The translations under genes and the position numbers were made by a program. From Pterobdella sp. o SKG-2022 (Eukaryota; Annelida; Clitellata; Hirudinida; Piscicolidae), in assembly GCA_964035795.1 (NCBI GenBank), contig OZ038326.1:8773700-8837699 (forward strand): a stretch of 64,000 nt of DNA. The letters run 5' to 3'. The notes below the pieces were generated by a model. The model made no database searches. It was given only the letters and a program-made list of their open reading frames with translations, and had not been told where the DNA came from. This document shows, one piece after another, positions 60,491 through 64,000 of this stretch; position 1 is the first letter of the stretch; every line of letters starts with the position of its first letter.

Positions 60491-60790
60491 ATTTAGCGCC
60501 ACCTTTGGATTATGGGCCTATCAAAGAGGTTATTGTTGGTAATGCCACAATGGATGTAGAACCGAAGTTTTGCTATCTTGATGATATGTTGTGTGCAGGT
60601 GGAGGTTGTGAACTGGCAGTTATCACCAGATGTTTAGTTTTCAGAGGTAAATTTAAAAAACTGTTGCCCATATCACATCACCTTGGAACTTCGTGGCAAA
60701 TTATACACACCTTGTCTGCGTTCTGCCTTATATGGTAGGGAAAACTGGGCTCCAAAAGTTGCTGTTTTGCAAAAGCTACAGCGCAACAAC
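60490..60790 (+). mobile_element. LINE RT thumb fragment
   Basis: The plus frame 60505-60738 reads VEPKFCYLDDMLCAGGGCEL, AVITRC and RGKFKKLLPI, the YLGDML-x-x-GGGCE signature. A shifted frame then gives LRSALLYGRENWAPKV near 60715-60765. It stops at the border of the inverted duplication at 60791. Confidence 0.7.
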
Positions 60791-61740
60791 AATAAATAGC
60801 CAAGATTAGGGGTGCCACACCACAATTTGTATCTGAACCTAATCGGCTTTATTTCGAGGAATTGTTTGCCCAAAAGACATCTGATCTCTTCATTGTTTAC
60901 ATACAAATTTTTTGATGATGCTTTGATTAGCCTATTAACTATCCAGACTAATAAATTTGCTGTCAGAAAAAATAAAAATTTGTATGTAAACAATGAAGAG
61001 ATCAGATGTCTTTTGGGCAAACAATTCCTCGAAATAAAGCCGATTAGGTTCGGATACAAATTGTGGTGTGGCACCCCTAATCTTGGCTATTTATTATGGT
61101 TTGATTCATATTAGGATCAAAATCCTAATGTGAAAAACAAAAATTGTTTTGGATTAGGAGGTGATCTTTTTATGAAATTTGTAGATACCCTCACAACTAA
61201 AAATGCTTAGCCATACCACTTGTGCTTTGATGATTTTTTAACGAGTTTAAAGCTTATGGAAGCATTAGAAAGAAATCCTTCAGAGCAACAAGAACTATCA
61301 AGGAAAACAGATTAGAAGACTGCCCACTTATGAAAAAATCGTTGATGATGTAACAAGAGAGAAGAAACTTTAAATTTTTTTGTGATAAAGAGAAAGAGAT
61401 AATTTTAGTTAAATGGAGATAACAATGTTGTAAATATATGCTCAAATACTGTAGTGATTGAGTCTGTCAAGTTTCCAGATACTCATCAGTTGCAAAGAAG
61501 CGCATCCTGATAAAGCAACCACACTTGATAAAAATGTAGAATGAAAATAAGCGTGGTTAAGATGGATAAAAATATATCGAACTATAGAGTGCCAATCAGA
61601 GGAAAAAATGGTATCCAAGTATCATCACATATATGATTGAGGCTGCATTGAATAATGCTTAACAACTTCAAAAAGGAGCCTACAATAATTCTAGACTTTC
61701 GAAGAAATGTAGCAACATTCTATCTAAGGCGATATTCTGC
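60791..61740 (+). mobile_element. piggyBac-type transposase pseudogene with a 122-bp inverted duplication
   Basis: From about 60913 the plus strand reads ALISLLTIQTNKFAVRKNKN, LGKQFLEIKPIRFGYKLWCG and NLGYLLWFDSY (60980-61110), then, in other frames, PYHLCFDDFLTSLKLM (near 61210, with the FDN/D-type catalytic block), ENRLEDCPLMKK (near 61305), NISNYRVPIRGK (near 61570) and ILDFRRNVATFYL (near 61690). This is piggyBac DDE order. The segment 60974-61095 is copied inverted as 60791-60912 with about one mismatch, around a 61-bp loop. Frameshifts and stops make it inactive. Confidence 0.82.
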
Positions 61741-62580
61741 TCTACTTCAGCAAGGTTGGGGAAGACCTCAAAAAATTCTTGATGATATTTTTTACGGAGG
61801 TCTGTTAATATTCCTGCTAAAATACCTAAAGCCACCCGTAGCGCAGTTTCTGCTCTTTCTTCTTGTATTCTGGAAGCGGTAAATATGTCTAGCTATGCGC
61901 TCAAGTTTTTCTTTGCAGCCAATTTAACTGCACTGCGCAAGAAAGATATACGCATCAGACCCATAGCAGTCGGCAATGTATTTCGCAGACTTACATCAAA
62001 AGCCCCCTGTCATCCAGTCTATAAAAGATCATTTTTCCCCAGTTCAACTGGGTGTTGGTGTGCCAAAAGGTTGCGAAGCTGCGGCCTACGCTGTCCGTTC
62101 CTTATTTCTGAAACGTGATATTTCTCCGTGCTAACGCAAAAAATGGGATGATTCTCGTCAAACTTGACATGAAAATCGCGTTTAACACTATTCGGCGTAA
62201 CTACTTTCTAAAAGCCTGTTTTCTGGGAGCCCCTACACTATCGGCTTGTGCACCATGCATACGCTACATTGAGTGATCTTCTATTTGGTTCAGACATAAT
62301 CCAATCCCAAACTGGAATTCAACAAAGCGACCCTCTGTAGCCTTTATTTTTTGCCCTTGGTGTAGACGAAGTTGCCAGAAACGTATCTACTCCTTTGAAC
62401 ATATGGTACCTTGATGACGCCAATCTGGGGTGCTCTTTCGACTGTGTCAGAAAAAATCTTGACTTTATTATTCCTGCCTTGTCACGTGTTAGTCTTTCCA
62501 TCAGCCCCGACAAATCGGAGATCATCAACATAGGTTGTACTTCTGATGAGTTCGAATTAGCAACAACATTGAAATTATAG
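61740..62580 (+). mobile_element. Decayed LINE, same RT family as 26056-27970
   Basis: RT blocks: FFAANLTALRKKDIRIRPIA and VGNVFRRLTSK (61900-62010), QLGVGVPKGCEAAAYAVRSL (about 62044-62105, another frame), ILVKLDMKIAFNTIRRN (near 62150), GIQQSDPL (near 62318) and NIWYLDDANLGCSFDCVRKN (62398). The WYLDD box is intact here while the plus copy's frame is broken many times. It follows the piggyBac remnant directly. Confidence 0.72.
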
Positions 62581-62589
62581 TCGACTAAA

Positions 62590-62829
62590 AGTAAAAACCT
62601 GTTTATCATTTGCAATGACCAGCAAGATGTCTTCAACATTGAGACAAGGTTGACCAGGCAATTTGGCGTATCTCACCTCTTCCATCCAAGACTTCACACT
62701 TAAATAATCATTTGGATGTAAAGAATTTGATAGAAAGTGGAAATTTCGAATGTTGATTATATCTTTTTTTCGCAACATCCGGAATTGTAGAAAAGGTTTT
62801 ATTTCTTTCAATATAAAGTCAAAAGACAT
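62590..62829 (-). mobile_element. MULE transposase fragment
   Basis: The minus frame 62829-62575 reads LRKKDIINIRNFHFLSNSLH and PNDYLSVKSWMEEVRYAKLP, then NVEDILLVIANDKQV. It corresponds residue for residue to 22849-23079 of the MULE at 21540-25078 (KKDISNIRNQYMLSRSLHPN). Confidence 0.7.
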
Positions 62830-62839
62830 TCTTGTAGAT

Positions 62840-63220
62840 TAAAATTTTATACAAAAAACGTATTTTTAATATTTCACCTTTTATAACTTTATCTGCTATT
62901 ATAGCTCTTTCCATAGGCCTAAGATTAAGATGTTGAACATTCATTTAATGTCCTTCGTGGGAATATATTCCCACTTCTCTTATAAAATTTGAATAAACAA
63001 AAAAAACTATGGCACAATTAAAATGTTTTGGTAAAATTGTATTTTACCTGAATTATAATTTTTTGCAACTATTCTTGCTTTACAAATGTTGCTTCCTATT
63101 TTTGAAGTTCCCTGTGTTTTTGAAGAACTTTGAAATGATCTTTTTGGTTTATACACACCATTTCAGCAACAATAATAATATTTTAAACTATATGCAGATT
63201 TGATATATATATTTTAAACT
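62840..63220. other. AT-rich spacer without recognised gene
   Basis: No gene is seen. A short direct repeat TTTTAAACTATATGCAG occurs at about 63180 and 63211. Confidence 0.45.
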
Positions 63221-63224
63221 ATAT

Positions 63225-63470
63225 GCAGTGGGTGTTGAAGGAGTGGGTGTTGGAGGGTGGATGTTAGAACGTGGCTGTTGGAGGAGTGATTTGGAGAGTG
63301 GATTTTGGAGCGTGGGTGTTGGAGGAGAGGGTGTTGGAGAAGTGGGTGTTGGAGAGTGGGTGTTGGAGGAGTTGGTGTTGGAAGGTGTATGTTGAAGCAT
63401 GGGTGTTGAAAGAGTGGGTGTTGAAGGGGTAAGAGTTGGAGAGATGGATGTTGAAGGTGTGGGTGTTTGT
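63225..63470. repeat. GTGGGTGTTGGAGGA minisatellite
   Basis: Units of about 15 bp (GTGGGTGTTGGAGGA and variants with GTGGATGTTGAAG) repeat over about 245 bp. The minus-strand Ser/Thr/Pro-rich frame is a by-product. Confidence 0.9.
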
Positions 63471-63762
63471 AAAAGGTTTTTATGAAATAATTTCATAGGT
63501 TACTTTTTTCATAACTCGTCAACTCTATCTTAGAAATTCAATTGTTGCATAGTTTTAAAAAGTTTTTTGAAATATTTTTTTCCTATATTATCTTAAATAT
63601 AGAACATTGAGTAGAATAAACGAAATAGGAAATTTTCAAACATAAATGACAATGAAAATTTTCTAACTAACAATTATAAAAATGAAAAATTCATCAAGCT
63701 GATACCAAACAAATAAAATAATTGTCAACTACAATGCCGCATCAAGTACTGCATTCCTGCAG
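63471..63762. other. AT-rich spacer, presumed intron
   Basis: Between the minisatellite and the PKD-like exon; nothing is recognised. Confidence 0.4.
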
Positions 63763-64000
63763 GCAAAACACTGAACTTCCAGCACCACACCTACCTATCC
63801 ATTGGGGCTTTCTTAATCACAGTCAATGTCTCCAATGACTACAACCATTTCACGTTGACCCATCAAATCATTACACAAAACCCACTCACTCCAAACTTTT
63901 TCATCTTTCATAACTCTCCAGTTAATTCATCCTCTGGGCTTTTAAACATCACACTTTATTACCCTTTAAGTTTACCTCTGCCTTCGGAAGTTCTAGCCAT
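63763..64000 (+). CDS. PKD/polycystin-like exon (cut by window end)
   Basis: After a TTCCTGCAG acceptor (ending 63762) one plus frame is open to the last base, about 79 codons. YLSIGAFLITVNVSNDYNHF then TLTHQIITQNPL matches the end of a PKD (Ig-like) domain: G-x-x-x-x-T-V-x-V-S-N followed by a T-x-x-x-x-I-x-V-strand. The following ITLYYPLSLPLPSEV would start the next beta-sandwich, as in polycystin-1-like ectodomains. The sequence is markedly less AT-rich than its flank. Which protein carries it cannot be told, and the exon start could also be a later AG. Confidence 0.45.

Noticed and set aside
63188..63496. Ser/Thr/Pro mucin-like minus ORF
   Set aside because: It is the translation of a 15-bp minisatellite with no flanking gene structure on that strand.

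Overview
This is a eukaryotic, metazoan nuclear window. It is AT-rich, its genes have many short GT-AG introns, and it is packed with non-LTR retrotransposons (LINEs) in every state of decay. Five or six host genes could be read exon by exon from splice phase and family motifs: a secreted SUEL/rhamnose-binding-lectin-like protein (7305-7743, -), the cilium radial-spoke protein RSPH3 (12637-17576, -), the ELL-associated factor EAF (28504-29463, +), a long coiled-coil protein resembling synaptonemal complex protein SYCP1 (34083-51593, -), a CDCA7-type zinc-finger protein (51786-54470, -), and the first bases of a PKD/polycystin-like exon at the right edge (63763-64000, +). Motile cilia, a synaptonemal complex, CDCA7, SUEL lectin and PKD modules, together with the repeat types, suggest a non-vertebrate animal, perhaps a cnidarian or another aquatic invertebrate. 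The species cannot be fixed from sequence alone.

Layout. 1-5.7 kb: two LINEs, the second carrying a palindromic insertion. 5.7-8.0 kb: AT-rich spacer, a single-arm copy of the same palindromic repeat, the lectin exons and an ATT-type microsatellite. 8.2-12.1 kb: two abutting LINE fragments. 12.6-17.6 kb: RSPH3, six exons, with large minisatellites in introns 1 and 4 and a LINE scrap in intron 5. 17.8-18.5 kb: a terminal-inverted-repeat element, then an N gap. 18.9-21.3 kb: a CR1-like LINE. 21.5-25.1 kb: a decayed MULE-type transposon (C2H2 fingers, MULE core, SWIM finger) interrupted by a tRNA-derived SINE. 26.0-28.0 kb: a LINE with an apparent restriction-like endonuclease C-terminus. 28.5-29.5 kb: EAF. 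30.3-33.8 kb: a LINE. 34.1-51.6 kb: the SYCP1-like gene, whose introns hold most of a dozen LINE pieces, including a near-complete 4.5-kb element with a 2A-like motif, four PHD-type zinc modules and RNase H. 51.8-54.5 kb: CDCA7, with a Penelope GIY-YIG scrap and a TIR element in its introns. 55.3-62.8 kb: more LINEs, a piggyBac transposase with a near-perfect inverted duplication, and a MULE fragment. 63.2-64.0 kb: a minisatellite and the PKD-like exon.

The host genes are not an operon and show no shared pathway, although CDCA7 and the SYCP1-like gene lie head to tail only 192 bp apart. The most unusual signal is a small palindromic repeat family present both as a 77-bp single arm with a 13-bp target duplication and as an inverted dimer with a 12-bp target duplication. 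A second LINE copy of the same family serves as the empty site that defines the dimer insertion exactly.
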